Part shown: positions 1-9,219 of the stretch, piece by piece | Numbering within the stretch: position 1 is the first letter of the stretch | Layout of the letters: each line of letters begins with the position of its first letter | Assembly (NCBI GenBank): GCA_903869365.1 | Contig: CAIPYV010000005.1 | Location: forward strand, 1 to 33,837 | Direction: 5' to 3' | DNA from: an uncultured Chlorobiaceae bacterium | Lineage (GTDB): Bacteria > Bacteroidota > Chlorobiia > Chlorobiales > Chlorobiaceae | Length of the DNA stretch: 33,837 nucleotides | The notes under the pieces: generated by a model | Told to the model about the DNA's origin: nothing | Seen by the model: the letters and a program-made list of their open reading frames with translations, nothing else | Databases searched by the model: none | Program-made: the position numbers and the translations under genes

Positions 1-2
1 AA

Positions 3-119
3 GCATTAAAGACAAAGGCACTGGAGGAAGGCATTCCATATCAAACACTCGTTACCAGTATTCTCCACAAATATGTTACTGGTAAACTGACAGATTCAAA
101 GACCAGAAATTTGTCTTAA
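3..119 (+). CDS. C-terminal end of a CopG-type antitoxin (partial)
   Basis: Only the last 38 residues are inside the window; the reading frame is open to the left edge. The tail reads ALKTKALEEGIPYQTLVTS followed by ILHKYVTGKL. This is the characteristic C-terminal ribbon-helix-helix end of CopG-family antitoxins (the group paired with BrnT/HigB-like RNases). Such proteins bind their own promoter and neutralise a toxin encoded next to them, normally upstream. The toxin is not visible here. The call rests on motif similarity alone. The complete start and the partner gene lie outside the window. Confidence 0.65.
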   Translation, partial: ALKTKALEEGIPYQTLVTSILHKYVTGKLTDSKTRNLS

Positions 120-302
120 GGCCTTGTGAAGGGAGTTTCTGCAACAAGGCTCTCTAATGGCTGCACATACTGCTTAGCAAAACGCCCTGCGCACCCGCAC
201 TGCGCCAGCGAAGAGCCTCTATAATACGAAGCAGTTGGATGGTAGGGTTGCGAGTGAGCGGTCTGGTGCGGGTGGAGTCGGGCGGGCACAAGGCAGTACA
301 CA

Positions 303-440
303 TCTCGACCGCATATCCACGCTGAATATGGAGATCACCCAACCTCCATAGCTATAGATGATGGAGAAGTTCTTATTGGAAGCTTGCCGCCGACCAAGAT
401 GAAATTGGTACAAACCCTATTTACTCGGCAGTGCTTTTAA
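303..440 (+). pseudogene. DUF4160 protein remnant
   Basis: One plus-strand frame reads HIHAEYGDHPTSIAIDDGEV, then LIGSLPPTKMKLVQ, and stops at 438-440. This matches the middle of the DUF4160 family (the PPHFHA-Y-G-D...I-DGEVL-G-LP core). The usual first 20 or so residues and the C-terminal W-E-H/N tail are missing, so it is a fragment. The 120-300 stretch upstream shows no convincing gene. The family often pairs with DUF2442 and is suspected to be toxin-antitoxin-like. An intact homologue lies at 1097-1366 on the other strand. Confidence 0.6.
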
Positions 441-648
441 AGAGCTTCAGGACGAATCGTATTTTCGCCTCGTTCGTCCCGCTCACCATGGTATTATGTG
501 GCCGAACGAACAGGATTTTAGTTCTGATACTATTGTGTGGGATATACAGATCGCCAAAGAATCAGGCTACACATCGAAGTTACTCGGAAATGGTGGAATG
601 AAGAGTACTTTTGACATTTGTGTCTGGAATTCCGATCCTGATGCCTGA
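436..648 (+). pseudogene. DUF2442 protein remnant
   Basis: A plus-strand frame reads FKELQDESYFRLVRPAHHGI then MWPNEQDFSSDTIVWDI. This is the C-terminal core of DUF2442 (L-D-YF-V...I-WPN--D--PD). It has no start codon of its own and overlaps the end of the DUF4160 fragment, so the pair keeps the usual order DUF4160 then DUF2442. After WDI the frame runs about 35 more codons of unrelated sequence to a TGA. A further open stretch in another frame (626-709, containing MPDAQIVDIAQIYLDMKLL) could be part of a third broken gene; I do not recognise it. Confidence 0.55.
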
Positions 649-755
649 TGCGCAAATAGTTGATATAGCTCAAATCTACTTGGATATGAAATTGTTGCGG
701 CAAGAATAAGAGAGAGGCGGCTGAAGAGGTGGAAATTGAGTGTGGGGTTATCTTC

Positions 756-1073
756 TTAGGCGCACTCGCTGACTTCGCGGTCCGATTGATCAGCATGTTT
801 CAGTTGAGTAGCAAAAGCATCGACGTAGTCATCCCAAAGGTATAACATGTCAGGATCGAAATCAGCTCCATTGGGCCAAACGAGAGTTCCAACCTCATCA
901 TCAACAGTAACCTTATCAAAAAGCTCCTTTTTACGCAAAGGTCCATAGAGTTCACCATACAAAACAGGCTCGACATTAATACGCCTAACTGTGCCATCAT
1001 CAAAATGCACCCGTAATAAAAAACCATTATCCGGCAGATTGACAGCAGTAACCCTTCTCATTTGGTGTTTCAT
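756..1073 (-). CDS. DUF2442 domain protein
   Basis: A 105-residue protein of the DUF2442 family. An N-terminal strand region (VTAVNLPDNGFLLRVHFDDG) is followed by the conserved end VGTLVWPNGADFDPDMLYLW. It is soluble, with no signal peptide. The start at 1073 has a good Shine-Dalgarno sequence (AAGGAA, about 7 bases upstream), better than for the inner ATG at 1061. It lies 23 bases after the DUF4160 gene, so the two are almost certainly one transcript. The biochemical function is not known. The pairing with DUF4160 and a location among toxin-antitoxin scraps suggest an addiction or regulatory pair, which is inference. Confidence 0.85.
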   Translation of the reverse strand: MKHQMRRVTAVNLPDNGFLLRVHFDDGTVRRINVEPVLYGELYGPLRKKELFDKVTVDDEVGTLVWPNGADFDPDMLYLWDDYVDAFATQLKHADQSDREVSECA

Positions 1074-1096
1074 CGTAAATTCCTTCCCTTTTTACT

Positions 1097-1366
1097 TTAG
1101 TGCAGTGGCTCTATTCTTCTTGGTGCTTTACCTGCCTGTAACAAATCCCAATCTGCCATGAGTTCAAGCTGGTGAATTTCCGCCCAAGCCTCAACCAATC
1201 GACGTTGTCTATCAGCTAATGAACCTTCGATGGCCTCAATCGGATCAATTGAAAAAACAGCCTGAGAGCCCTGATAATAAACATGAAAATGGGGCTTATG
1301 ATGAGGAGAATCAATTTCGGAATACATCCTTATCAAAATTCCGTAAAATCTTGCTATCTCAGGCAC
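1097..1366 (-). CDS. DUF4160 domain protein
   Basis: An 89-residue protein with the full DUF4160 pattern: start MPEIARFYGILIRMY, central HHKPHFHVYYQG, then W-A-E-IHQLELMADWDLL. Translation starts at a GTG (1366), chosen because family members begin with MPEI-RF-G. It is the first gene of a two-gene unit with the DUF2442 gene 23 bases downstream. A decayed copy of the same pair sits at 303-648 on the opposite strand. Its molecular role is unknown. It is cytoplasmic, with no membrane segment. Confidence 0.85.
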   Translation of the reverse strand: MPEIARFYGILIRMYSEIDSPHHKPHFHVYYQGSQAVFSIDPIEAIEGSLADRQRRLVEAWAEIHQLELMADWDLLQAGKAPRRIEPLH

Positions 1367-1705
1367 TCTTCATTTTTGATATACCAATTCCTTATCAAAC
1401 ATCACAATACTCAGTTTCATCAAAACACAATACATACAGGTAGTACACCTAATGTATTCATTTCTCTCTTGCATCACTATTCAACTGAAAGGATACATCA
1501 CCCTTTCAGAATAAAAAAATAACACATCAGTATCAATCGTCTCGCAATGAAAGTATACTGCAAAAAGATAATAACTCATCAGGAAATAAGGTTCATGCTC
1601 CGTTTTTATTGATCAAGGTAGCACTTACAGCTCAGATTGTTACGTCACAGTAAAACACAATATTTGAATATATCTCTTTGGAAAATCAATAATAACGCAT
1701 AGGGT
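1367..1705. other. Intergenic region without a gene
   Basis: This AT-rich stretch separates the DUF4160 start from the 3' end of the nSTAND pseudogene. No frame gives a recognisable protein. It holds one good hairpin (1485-1509, listed separately). The promoter of the DUF4160/DUF2442 pair must lie in its left part, but I cannot fix a convincing -35/-10. Confidence 0.5.
1485..1509. repeat. Perfect 8-bp hairpin
   Basis: CTGAAAGG (1485-1492) is followed nine bases later by CCTTTCAG (1502-1509), a perfect inverted repeat. There is no T-run after it on either strand (the plus-strand flank is AATAAAAAA), so it is not a classical intrinsic terminator. It may be an operator or a remnant structure. 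Confidence 0.4.
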
Positions 1706-3608
1706 TCACTGCCTGAACAGGGTCGAAGTTCGTTTATCACGGGGCGTCAGAAGCCAGTCGGTAAGATGACGGGCTTCAGGAGATGTCGTATTAGTTTTAG
1801 CGCAATCGCGAAGCTGCCGAAATTCATCTGCACTGAGTTTTTCCTCTCCTCCCATATTATTGATTCGCATTTGACCAACAGCTTCGCCAAAGTGAGCAAG
1901 AGCCAATGCCATTCCCTCCCCCCCTTTGGATAATATTTCCCAGACCCTTGCGGTGTTATCCATTGATGCGGTGACGACAAAGCGCCCGTTCGGGCTGAAT
2001 TGCGCTGAACGCACCAAGGACATATGTTGCATAGGCTGGGACAAAGGAATCGGATTGATAGTATACACAAGAGCAGAATAGAGCCGTGCGACGACACTAA
2101 GGTTTGTGCTATTAGTACGAATTGCGCGAGAGAGATATGCCATCCCCTCACTTAACCTCTCTTGCTCCAGGTACTCTGAGTCTTGGATAACGTCTGACCG
2201 GCTCAGTGTTTGCAATGCTTCATATTTTGCCTTTTCAGCCCGCTGATTGGATATCCAGCTATAAGCAGCCAAAGCGGCAAAGAGCAGCATCAGCAGTGTC
2301 AAAGTGGAAGCTCCCTTTATCTGGCGACGTATTTGCTGCCTGGCTTTATCCAATACCTCCTGTTCTCGTCGGGTAGTGCGGGAACGTACCGCCAGCGGAG
2401 TAAGAAGATCGTGGGTCAGTTCAAGACGGTTAGTGCCGTTGCGCTCTTCAGCGGTGAGAAGCCGCCTGGAAATCAGGGTGTAGATGAGTTGACGGGCATT
2501 CTGCACTCCCGCACTCTTCAATTCATTTTCAGCATCTTCAAGAGGTAGGGTGTTGCAATGGCCGCTGGGACTGACCAACTGATCCTCAACAAAGTGACGC
2601 AGTGCAACGGGTTGGTTGGCAAAACTCTCCTCGTAGTAATTACTGAGTATGTCATCTCCAAGAGTTGTTACCAGCCCGGAACTTATTTCTGCGTTCGGAG
2701 GGGAGCTTTTCAGGCGAGCAGCGTTCAACTGTTCGCAGAGAAGGCTTAAAAACGGCGGAACAGCCTCGATCTCATCCATTGGCATGTTGTCAGGACGGCG
2801 CGCAACCTTGAGTACGATCTGCATCCCCACCTTTTGGGAAACAATAGCGGCCTCCCCCCTTCTGCCGGGGCAAACCGCTGCTTCAAGGGCCTCTGGTCCG
2901 CTCAACAGATGCAGCGCCATCCGGTTGCGCATGAGCGAAGGCATCACACTTTTCCAGCGTTCCAGATGAGAGAGATAATCCGCCCGCAGGGTGAGCACAA
3001 TCCGGACAGGGGTTGCTGTTGTGTCGAACTCTCGGGCTTGCTGACGATCACTTCGAAACTGTTGCTGTAAAAAGACCGGAGGGCGGTTCTCCACCAGATC
3101 AGCTATCTGGGTAAACCATTCAACAACCTCAGCCTGTCGTGAACCGGAAAGGGTAAAGATCTCTTCAAACGAGTCAACAAACAAGCACCGGCGGAGATTG
3201 GAGCAAATCTTTCGGACGGGAATCGATATGATGAAGAATTTCCCAGAGGGTGACGGCGGGTTTTACACTCTCTATCTTCAGTGCCTTGCAGAGAGCAAGA
3301 CGGGTCTGATCTGCCAGTGAAGGGACATCTTCAGAAAAACTCAGCCGGATCAACTGCGGTCGATAGCTCTCAACCTTGAGTTTCGGGAGAAGACCGGCCC
3401 CAAGCAGTGAAGTTTTACCGAAACCGGACTGACCGAACAGAGTGGTAAGTCTGTTTTCCCTGACACGCGTGAAGAGTTCATTGATCGCGTTGTTTCGGCC
3501 AAAGAAGTATGCCTGGGTCTCTTCGGTGTAGGCATTGAGGCCAAGCCACGGGTGCTGGTCGTCAACAATCTGACGACTGTCATCAGGTTTCAGTGTTGTA
3601 CTCTTCAT
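1706..3608 (-). pseudogene. nSTAND-type NTPase with residual WD40, frameshifted
   Basis: Two adjacent frames (3608 to 3174, then 3184 to 1706) form one STAND NTPase. The N-terminal part has HPWLGLNAYTEETQAYFFGR and a Walker A, GQSGFGKTSLL. The Walker B should read PPVLVVDSFEEIFTL, but an extra T near 3180 throws the frame into a stop. Downstream are the winged-helix-like region (RRLLTAEERNG...LELTHDLLTPL), a membrane segment (TLTLLMLLFAALAAYSWI), then a single WD40 repeat (FSPNGRFVVTASMDNTARVW). That repeat jumps straight into the usual C-terminal tail (LAHFGEAVGQMRIN ... DWLLTPRDKRTSTLF), so most of the propeller has been deleted. STAND proteins sense a ligand through the repeat region and oligomerise to trigger an effector. 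The SIR2-TIR gene 40 bases upstream is the likely effector partner. Confidence 0.75.
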
Positions 3609-3648
3609 GGGTTACACTTTCATAGCTTCGTGTCGAACGGCTCTCTCA

Positions 3649-5025
3649 TTACCCTTTTGGACGGCCGGAGTTGCGGTACTCCTCTAACAGAGTCTGCATC
3701 CACCGCGCAAAATCTGGAGTTACTCTCCCATTCAGCAGCAGTGTACGGTGACTACGGGCAAGTTGTGGCGGCTCATGTTCAACATTTGCCAGTTTTTCGA
3801 TCAGCACTGGAATATAGTAGACAAAGCCATCAACCTGGCGCTGAGCTGCCCACGTACGTTCCTGATGGACATAGCGGGTCTGGTCTGATTCGGTATTTTT
3901 TGAAATCAGCGAGATGAAAAAGCTGGAATCATTTTTTATTGCATTCTCCAACTTCCGCTCGAAGTTTTCGCCTGCGGAGAGCCTTTTTTTGTCGAGCCAT
4001 ACCGGTATTTTTGCAGCCATCAGGCCACGCGCCAGTTCCAGGGCAGACGATTGATCGTCATGAGAATAACTGATAAAAACATAACCACGAGGCAACTCGT
4101 CGCTCATCGACTGTAGGAGATCACCATCGGCTGACAGAGAGTAGCGTTCTCTCCACTGACGGGCAAGTTCGCAGGCGAAGTCGCACGGGTTGCCAGGAAT
4201 AATGCGGGTGGAACCCACCTTCTGTTCATAAAAAAAGATCGTCGGGGATGCTATTGTTGCCGGTTCGTCAGCCACATAGTCCAGACGACCCTGATCACGA
4301 GGATCTGAAAAGCGCTTTCCTTTTGCTACACGAAGGAAAAAACGGACCATCCAGTCGTTGAATGGAGAGCCGATCAGGAGCAGGTCTTTATTGCGCAGGT
4401 GGTCAAAAAGCAATCGCAGATTATCCTGCTTCTCCAGCAGTCCGCAGATATATTCGATGTAATCTTCCTCCCAGACAACAAAATCGGGGTAGGTGTTGTG
4501 TGTGCCAAGGATGTGAAAGAGAAATGGTGCCGGCAGTTGCGAGGGAAGATCCCGGGGTTGTTGGGATGAAAATCGAGACCATTCTGTTCCGGCAGAAAAC
4601 CAGGATTGTTCTGCTCAAGGGCTTGCGATGTCAGAGGATCAAATGTTGTGGAGATAAAGAGCGCGAAATCAGTAATCGAGGTCAGATCAAGCAATGCCCT
4701 TGAGGGTTGAGCTTTCAGTTTGTCCACCAGATCCCGTACCTCGTCATAGATCTCTTTGCATGCATTGCCGCTCAATAGCCAGGAGCAGGTTACGGCGTTG
4801 AGCGTAGGTTGTTCTCCCTGTGGGATCGGAATCTTGAGACGCCTGGCAAGTTCGGCAGCAAGGTGGCGGTAAAGCGAAATCTGCTGGCCATCAGCAGAAG
4901 TAATGGTCACCAGTTCCGGGCCTATGACTGGAAGCACCTGCCCTGCATAAATGTCGCGCATAAGGCTCCGCCCACTGGCGATCATCAAGAAAGGGAGTAG
5001 TAGAACGTTGGGATTCTAATTCCAT
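3649..5025 (-). pseudogene. SIR2-like/TIR fusion protein, two frameshifts
   Basis: Three consecutive frame segments rebuild one protein of about 455 residues. ATG at 5025 (weak AGGA upstream) begins MELESQRSTTPFLDDRQWAE. An extra base near 4964 shifts to LMRDIYAGQVLPVIGPELV. A second shift at 4551-4565 joins NGLDFHPN to PRDLPSQLPAPFLFHILG and YPDFVVWEEDYIEYI. The N-terminal half is a SIR2-like NAD-binding fold (IGPELV in the GAG position, TTFD for TTN, and a likely catalytic His in LFHILG). The C-terminal half (about residues 290-430) is a TIR domain (GYVFISYSHDD, PVWLDKKRLSAGENF, an acidic residue in HQERTWA). Both domains are linked to NAD+ breakdown in immunity. The gene is interrupted as read; sequencing error cannot be excluded. 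Confidence 0.75.
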
Positions 5026-5210
5026 GATAAAAGTCCTGGATGAGCCTATGCAAAAGCGATATGTAAAACAATGTTACTGAGGAGCTGAGGTTAAGTTTGT
5101 ACTGTCAAGTTATCAAAAATATGGAAAGAAAGGCTCTCAACCGTGGGATCCGTCTTGCATGCGCCGGCTAACAAGTGGTACAGAACTTAGCAAAATCTTT
5201 GAGAAATCTC

Positions 5211-6917
5211 TCACGCAACCAGTTCGGGTGAGTTAAAACTAATGAGAGCCCACCATTCGTAATTTTCAAGATTGACCGTCCATACTGCTTGTTGGACGAT
5301 CTCTCTGAGTTCATATAGATTGCTACTATCATTAGCAAGTGCTTCCAGTCGGCCCAGTTCACAAGCCATTTTTTTTGAGCGTTCAGCAATACGATCATAC
5401 TCCAGTTGTTTGCCTATGGCGTGTAATGCCGCACCCCAAACGGGCAAAGTGACGGCAAGAAATGTTCCCCATTTGCTTAAAGAAAAAATCTCTTCTCCCT
5501 CAGGGATACGCTCATGCCCTATACCGCTCAGATGGAAAACTGCCATTGCCAAAGTAATGCAGAAAAGCGCTATCACGGTATTCCGAAGCTTATGTTCGGT
5601 ATCCTCTTTTATTTTGGCATTTCTTAAGTGCCAATTTTTTTGATTTTTCAGCCATCCATAAATGATAAATGTTTTAATAGCGTCTAAATCAGCAGTACCA
5701 TTGATGTTAGAAAAGACTTTTTTTACCTGGATCGCTATAAGGAAATCAATCCAGTTTTTAGGTTTATTGTAGAATGGTAAGGGTTGTGATTCAGGAGATG
5801 AGCCTGAAAGAGGATAGTCTTGAACCATAACGGTAAACATCGATGTGCGTAATCGCTCGGCAAGAAAGCGGTAATTGATCCATTTTTCATGCCATGAGAA
5901 CCGTCGACTGATATAGAGTGCGGCTAACACAGCCGCCATTGAGCCGATTTCCAAGAAAATAATTTTTGTTTGATGCTCAAAAAAAATTAACTGAGACACA
6001 ACGACCGAAACCGCAACTGCAGAGAAGATATGGATCAATTTGCTTACTCGAACATGACAGTTTTGATTGTGTGAAGCGACCTTGTCTGAGTGCACATAAG
6101 CAGGTATGAGGTATTTTAAAATCGGTTCGAGTTGGACACAGGGTAATGATGTCATTTGTGCAAGTTCCCGGATTTCCTGACGGCGCTTTTCCGTGAGAAT
6201 ATCCTGTTTTTTATTAGGATGATATAAGTCATGGCAAAATTTCACAAAGTGATGATCACGGCTAAACTCTGCAAATTGACGGTAGTTTATAGTGAGAATG
6301 CTTGTCTCGCTGGCTAACTGAAACTCTTGATAGTCGGGAGTGCTTTTTTGTTCGACTTTGTTTTTTTTTGCACGAAGCAGCGTGGCTTGGGCATTGGGAT
6401 TCCCAGTATCAATACGAAGAACAATTCGCCCGCGCTCAAGGGCATAGCTGACAATTTCGGCTGTTCCTCCCTTGCCCTGAGATGGATTGCCGTCCCAGAT
6501 GGCTATCAGAATTTCACAGGCATCGACAACTTTTTTGCCGACTGGCAAATAACCCTCTGAACTCGGAGGCATCTCAACATGTAGAGATGCACTCTCCAAT
6601 AACTGATTGAACTCCTGTAAATCTTTCGGATCGGTAAAGTTTTTGCGATATTCACCCAGAGAAAAGGGTGTGAGTACTTCCAGTCGTGCGCTCTCTTTTT
6701 TCAGGATTGATTTTGCTACAATTCTGTCGGCCCCCTTTGCCAGAGGTGAAATAACCGTCCATTCAATCGGAACATTGTCCTGATTGTTCATCAGGTTTTC
6801 CAGATAAGTAAGCAGACGGTTCACTGCTTCCGCAACAGCATGCTCCTCTGTCAGTTTGCTGTGACCGGTTACTCCGATACGAAGCTCATAGGCGAGTTGC
6901 TCTGGCTTGCTTGGCAT
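5211..6917 (-). CDS. SLOG-SLATT membrane effector protein
   Basis: A 568-residue intact protein. Residues about 10-170 form a Rossmann-like SLOG/LOG-type nucleotide-binding domain: VTGHSKL (16-22), SPLAKGADRIVAKS (57-70), IAIWDGNPSQGKGGTAE (138-154). Residues about 280-365 carry two membrane helices followed by WINYRFLAERLRT, the signature of SLATT (SMODS/SLOG-associated 2TM) effectors. A second TM pair (around 435-500) is followed by YDRIAERSKKMA and a long helix ending EWWALI, a second SLATT-like half. Family knowledge: SLOG domains are thought to sense or process nucleotide signals, and SLATT modules to act as pore-forming effectors. No strong Shine-Dalgarno precedes the ATG. It sits 185 bases before the SIR2-TIR start. 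Confidence 0.8.
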   Translation of the reverse strand: MPSKPEQLAYELRIGVTGHSKLTEEHAVAEAVNRLLTYLENLMNNQDNVPIEWTVISPLAKGADRIVAKSILKKESARLEVLTPFSLGEYRKNFTDPKDLQEFNQLLESASLHVEMPPSSEGYLPVGKKVVDACEILIAIWDGNPSQGKGGTAEIVSYALERGRIVLRIDTGNPNAQATLLRAKKNKVEQKSTPDYQEFQLASETSILTINYRQFAEFSRDHHFVKFCHDLYHPNKKQDILTEKRRQEIRELAQMTSLPCVQLEPILKYLIPAYVHSDKVASHNQNCHVRVSKLIHIFSAVAVSVVVSQLIFFEHQTKIIFLEIGSMAAVLAALYISRRFSWHEKWINYRFLAERLRTSMFTVMVQDYPLSGSSPESQPLPFYNKPKNWIDFLIAIQVKKVFSNINGTADLDAIKTFIIYGWLKNQKNWHLRNAKIKEDTEHKLRNTVIALFCITLAMAVFHLSGIGHERIPEGEEIFSLSKWGTFLAVTLPVWGAALHAIGKQLEYDRIAERSKKMACELGRLEALANDSSNLYELREIVQQAVWTVNLENYEWWALISFNSPELVA

Positions 6918-7080
6918 AACGATTCTATTAAAAGGCTATTGAAAAAACAGTTATATTAATGGCCGAGTTTTATGATGACATCATCGGCATTTTTCAACAT
7001 GATCGGAATACTCTCTGAGTTACGCCTGTTAATCCATAGTCTATCTATATACGATAATAATGAAGATCTACTGCAAAACC

Positions 7081-8988
7081 TCATTTATTAGTACTTGCAG
7101 ACTCATAATTGTTTCTTAACTGCAAAGCTTGCAATGATTGTTCGATGATGTCGTTATCTTTAACATGCTCTGTTTGGGATAACTTTTCTTCGAGTAAGGT
7201 AGAATTAACCCTGAGGCATCGATCCAGTTCCTTACCTGATTTAATTTGCATCTCGGTATATTTTGCAGGATGACTCCCATGTGTAAAACCATTCATAAAC
7301 ATAAATGCTCTGTACCGGCGCCTTTCCATGATTACCAAATCGTTGTATTTTTTTTCCATAAGTTTTCGGTCATTATCCGAAATGTTTACACTCCCCTTAA
7401 ATACACAATTTGCAACTGTTTCTGAATTAATCCCAGAGTAGCGAGCTTTGATCGCCAGATGGTCTGCGACATCCCGATTTGACTCTTTAAAGAGCAATTT
7501 TTCTTGTTCCCAATCTTTGTTGTCTATTTTTTGACGTTTTGCATACACTGAATGAAATCCTTTTGCAAGGTCATCTGCAAGGTCATCTGTAACTGTTTTG
7601 GCAAAAACAGAGTCAAGGCATATCTCCTCTATACTATAAGGTATTTCCTTTAATACAGGAATATCATTACCATTCCTTATTCCAACAACTGATTTACTCT
7701 GCACTGCAAGGATTAAACGTTGCGGTATAGTACCAATTAACTCATCATGAACACCTAATGCCGCCTGCAGATCACGTGCTTCTGCCAGATTGCGTATATC
7801 AGAATCGTGACACACATAAATAACCGATGGCCAACGTGCACCACAGGTTTCAGATATAGAACCGTCTCGAACAGCATGTACTGCGGACGATTTCAGAAGA
7901 CATACGTTAATCGTGGGCAACACACTATCAAAATAATCCTGAGAGATTTCCGACCTTCCTCCCCAAGACTCGCAGACACTGTAATCAGTGTCAAGTGCAG
8001 GATAAATGGCTTTAAGTTCCAAGAATGCCTTAGTTACTCCTTCACCTGCCCAAATCACAAGAAGTTTTCCTTTGGGCGAAAAAATGCCGATGCGTGCAAA
8101 CCTAAGTAAGATCGCCTTAGCGGCTTCAGACGTGCCAGTCACCATCACGATTTGGGAAATAGGGCCTTGTTCAGTATGGGCATAAATATCGGGAGCGTAA
8201 TCATTCACGATGCCTCGCGCCGCTATATCGATGGGGTTACAGGAACGAATGTCTAATTGTGTATTTTGGTTAAGCGCTTTAAGTCCAACCCAGTCTACAA
8301 GAAGTCTTTGCATATCGCTTGATTCAGTACGAATGAATACTTTTGAAGAATTCTTAAGATATCCGGAAATGTTTTCAAGAATTGACAGATTGTCTCGTTC
8401 CTTTGGAAGTAAGAGATAAATACATTTTGCATGTTCCAGATTAGCAATTTTCCCTATGTTGGGGTGCAGAGCATTATAGCTTAGTATAACAGGTTTTTGT
8501 TTGTTGCTCTTATTCTCTTTTTCCTTGTTTTCTGGAGGATCAATCAAGTCAATTCCGACTATCAATTTTCCATTTATAAAAAGTTGTTTTGCTAATGCCT
8601 GCCCAAATGCACCATAACCGACGATCACATAGTGATTATGAAGACGACCAACCTCCAACTTTTTCATATACGGTACAATACGATCATGGAAGAGCTTGCT
8701 GAAAATTGTGATAGAAGCAAATAACGGGATTGCAAATTGGGTAGCGTAAAGAGCATATCGAAGAATATTATTCACTACGTCATCAGCTGTCTTGTTAAGA
8801 ACAATAAATTGTAAAGAATAGTAAAAGCCATGAAGAAATCGCGATGGCATACTCCCGCCCAACGCACAAATCCAAAGTCCTGTAGAAATAGCAAGCAACA
8901 AACCTACAATCCATTTACCATGGTAATCAATCAATTCAATCCATTTGCCTTCTCTGAACCAATGAATCCATTTGCTTATCCAGTTCAT
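7081..8988 (-). CDS. 2TM channel-like protein with TrkA_N and RyR domains
   Basis: A 635-residue intact protein with a good Shine-Dalgarno (TGAGG, 8 bases before ATG). Helices lie near residues 26-45 and 76-99 with a pore-like loop between. They are followed by a TrkA_N/RCK-type Rossmann domain starting HYVIVGYGAFGQALAKQL (119-136) and probably a second, weaker one (IVMVTGTSEAAKAILLRFA). Residues about 500-575 resemble a bacterial RyR domain (ESNRDVADHLAIKAR, then MERRRYRAFMFMNGFTHG). The layout resembles a K+ channel plus RCK regulator, but the T-x-G-Y-G filter is absent. RyR domains occur with SLATT, SLOG and TIR genes in predicted nucleotide-signal conflict systems, which is exactly the neighbourhood here. 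Likely a ligand-gated membrane protein; the ligand is unknown. Confidence 0.75.
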   Translation of the reverse strand: MNWISKWIHWFREGKWIELIDYHGKWIVGLLLAISTGLWICALGGSMPSRFLHGFYYSLQFIVLNKTADDVVNNILRYALYATQFAIPLFASITIFSKLFHDRIVPYMKKLEVGRLHNHYVIVGYGAFGQALAKQLFINGKLIVGIDLIDPPENKEKENKSNKQKPVILSYNALHPNIGKIANLEHAKCIYLLLPKERDNLSILENISGYLKNSSKVFIRTESSDMQRLLVDWVGLKALNQNTQLDIRSCNPIDIAARGIVNDYAPDIYAHTEQGPISQIVMVTGTSEAAKAILLRFARIGIFSPKGKLLVIWAGEGVTKAFLELKAIYPALDTDYSVCESWGGRSEISQDYFDSVLPTINVCLLKSSAVHAVRDGSISETCGARWPSVIYVCHDSDIRNLAEARDLQAALGVHDELIGTIPQRLILAVQSKSVVGIRNGNDIPVLKEIPYSIEEICLDSVFAKTVTDDLADDLAKGFHSVYAKRQKIDNKDWEQEKLLFKESNRDVADHLAIKARYSGINSETVANCVFKGSVNISDNDRKLMEKKYNDLVIMERRRYRAFMFMNGFTHGSHPAKYTEMQIKSGKELDRCLRVNSTLLEEKLSQTEHVKDNDIIEQSLQALQLRNNYESASTNK

Positions 8989-9219
8989 GCGATTACCTCA
9001 TAAGTAATTGAAAAAATATCAGCATCGATTACGTCTAAACTATTATTCGGATTACCTGATCAACCAACCTGCAACTTACACTATAACTGAACCTCATTGG
9101 TCGAATCGTAGGTAGGGTAACTCAAGACGTAATCCGGTGGCTCAGCTTGCAACAACGACAGTTTGATGTAAATTAAATATATATGACATTTAACCAGGCA
9201 GTAGTAGGGTCAAACTTCT
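8989..9219. other. Intergenic region with a long-spaced inverted repeat
   Basis: No gene is seen. GATTACGTCT (9027-9036) and its exact reverse complement AGACGTAATC (9125-9134) flank 88 bases. The promoter of the TrkA-RyR gene probably lies here, making the region a possible regulatory site. The evidence is only the repeat and its position. Confidence 0.35.

Noticed and set aside
3174-3190. Programmed ribosomal frameshift in the STAND gene
   Set aside because: There is no slippery heptamer with a downstream structure that I can see, the gene also has a large deletion, and the neighbour carries two more shifts, so decay or sequencing error is simpler.
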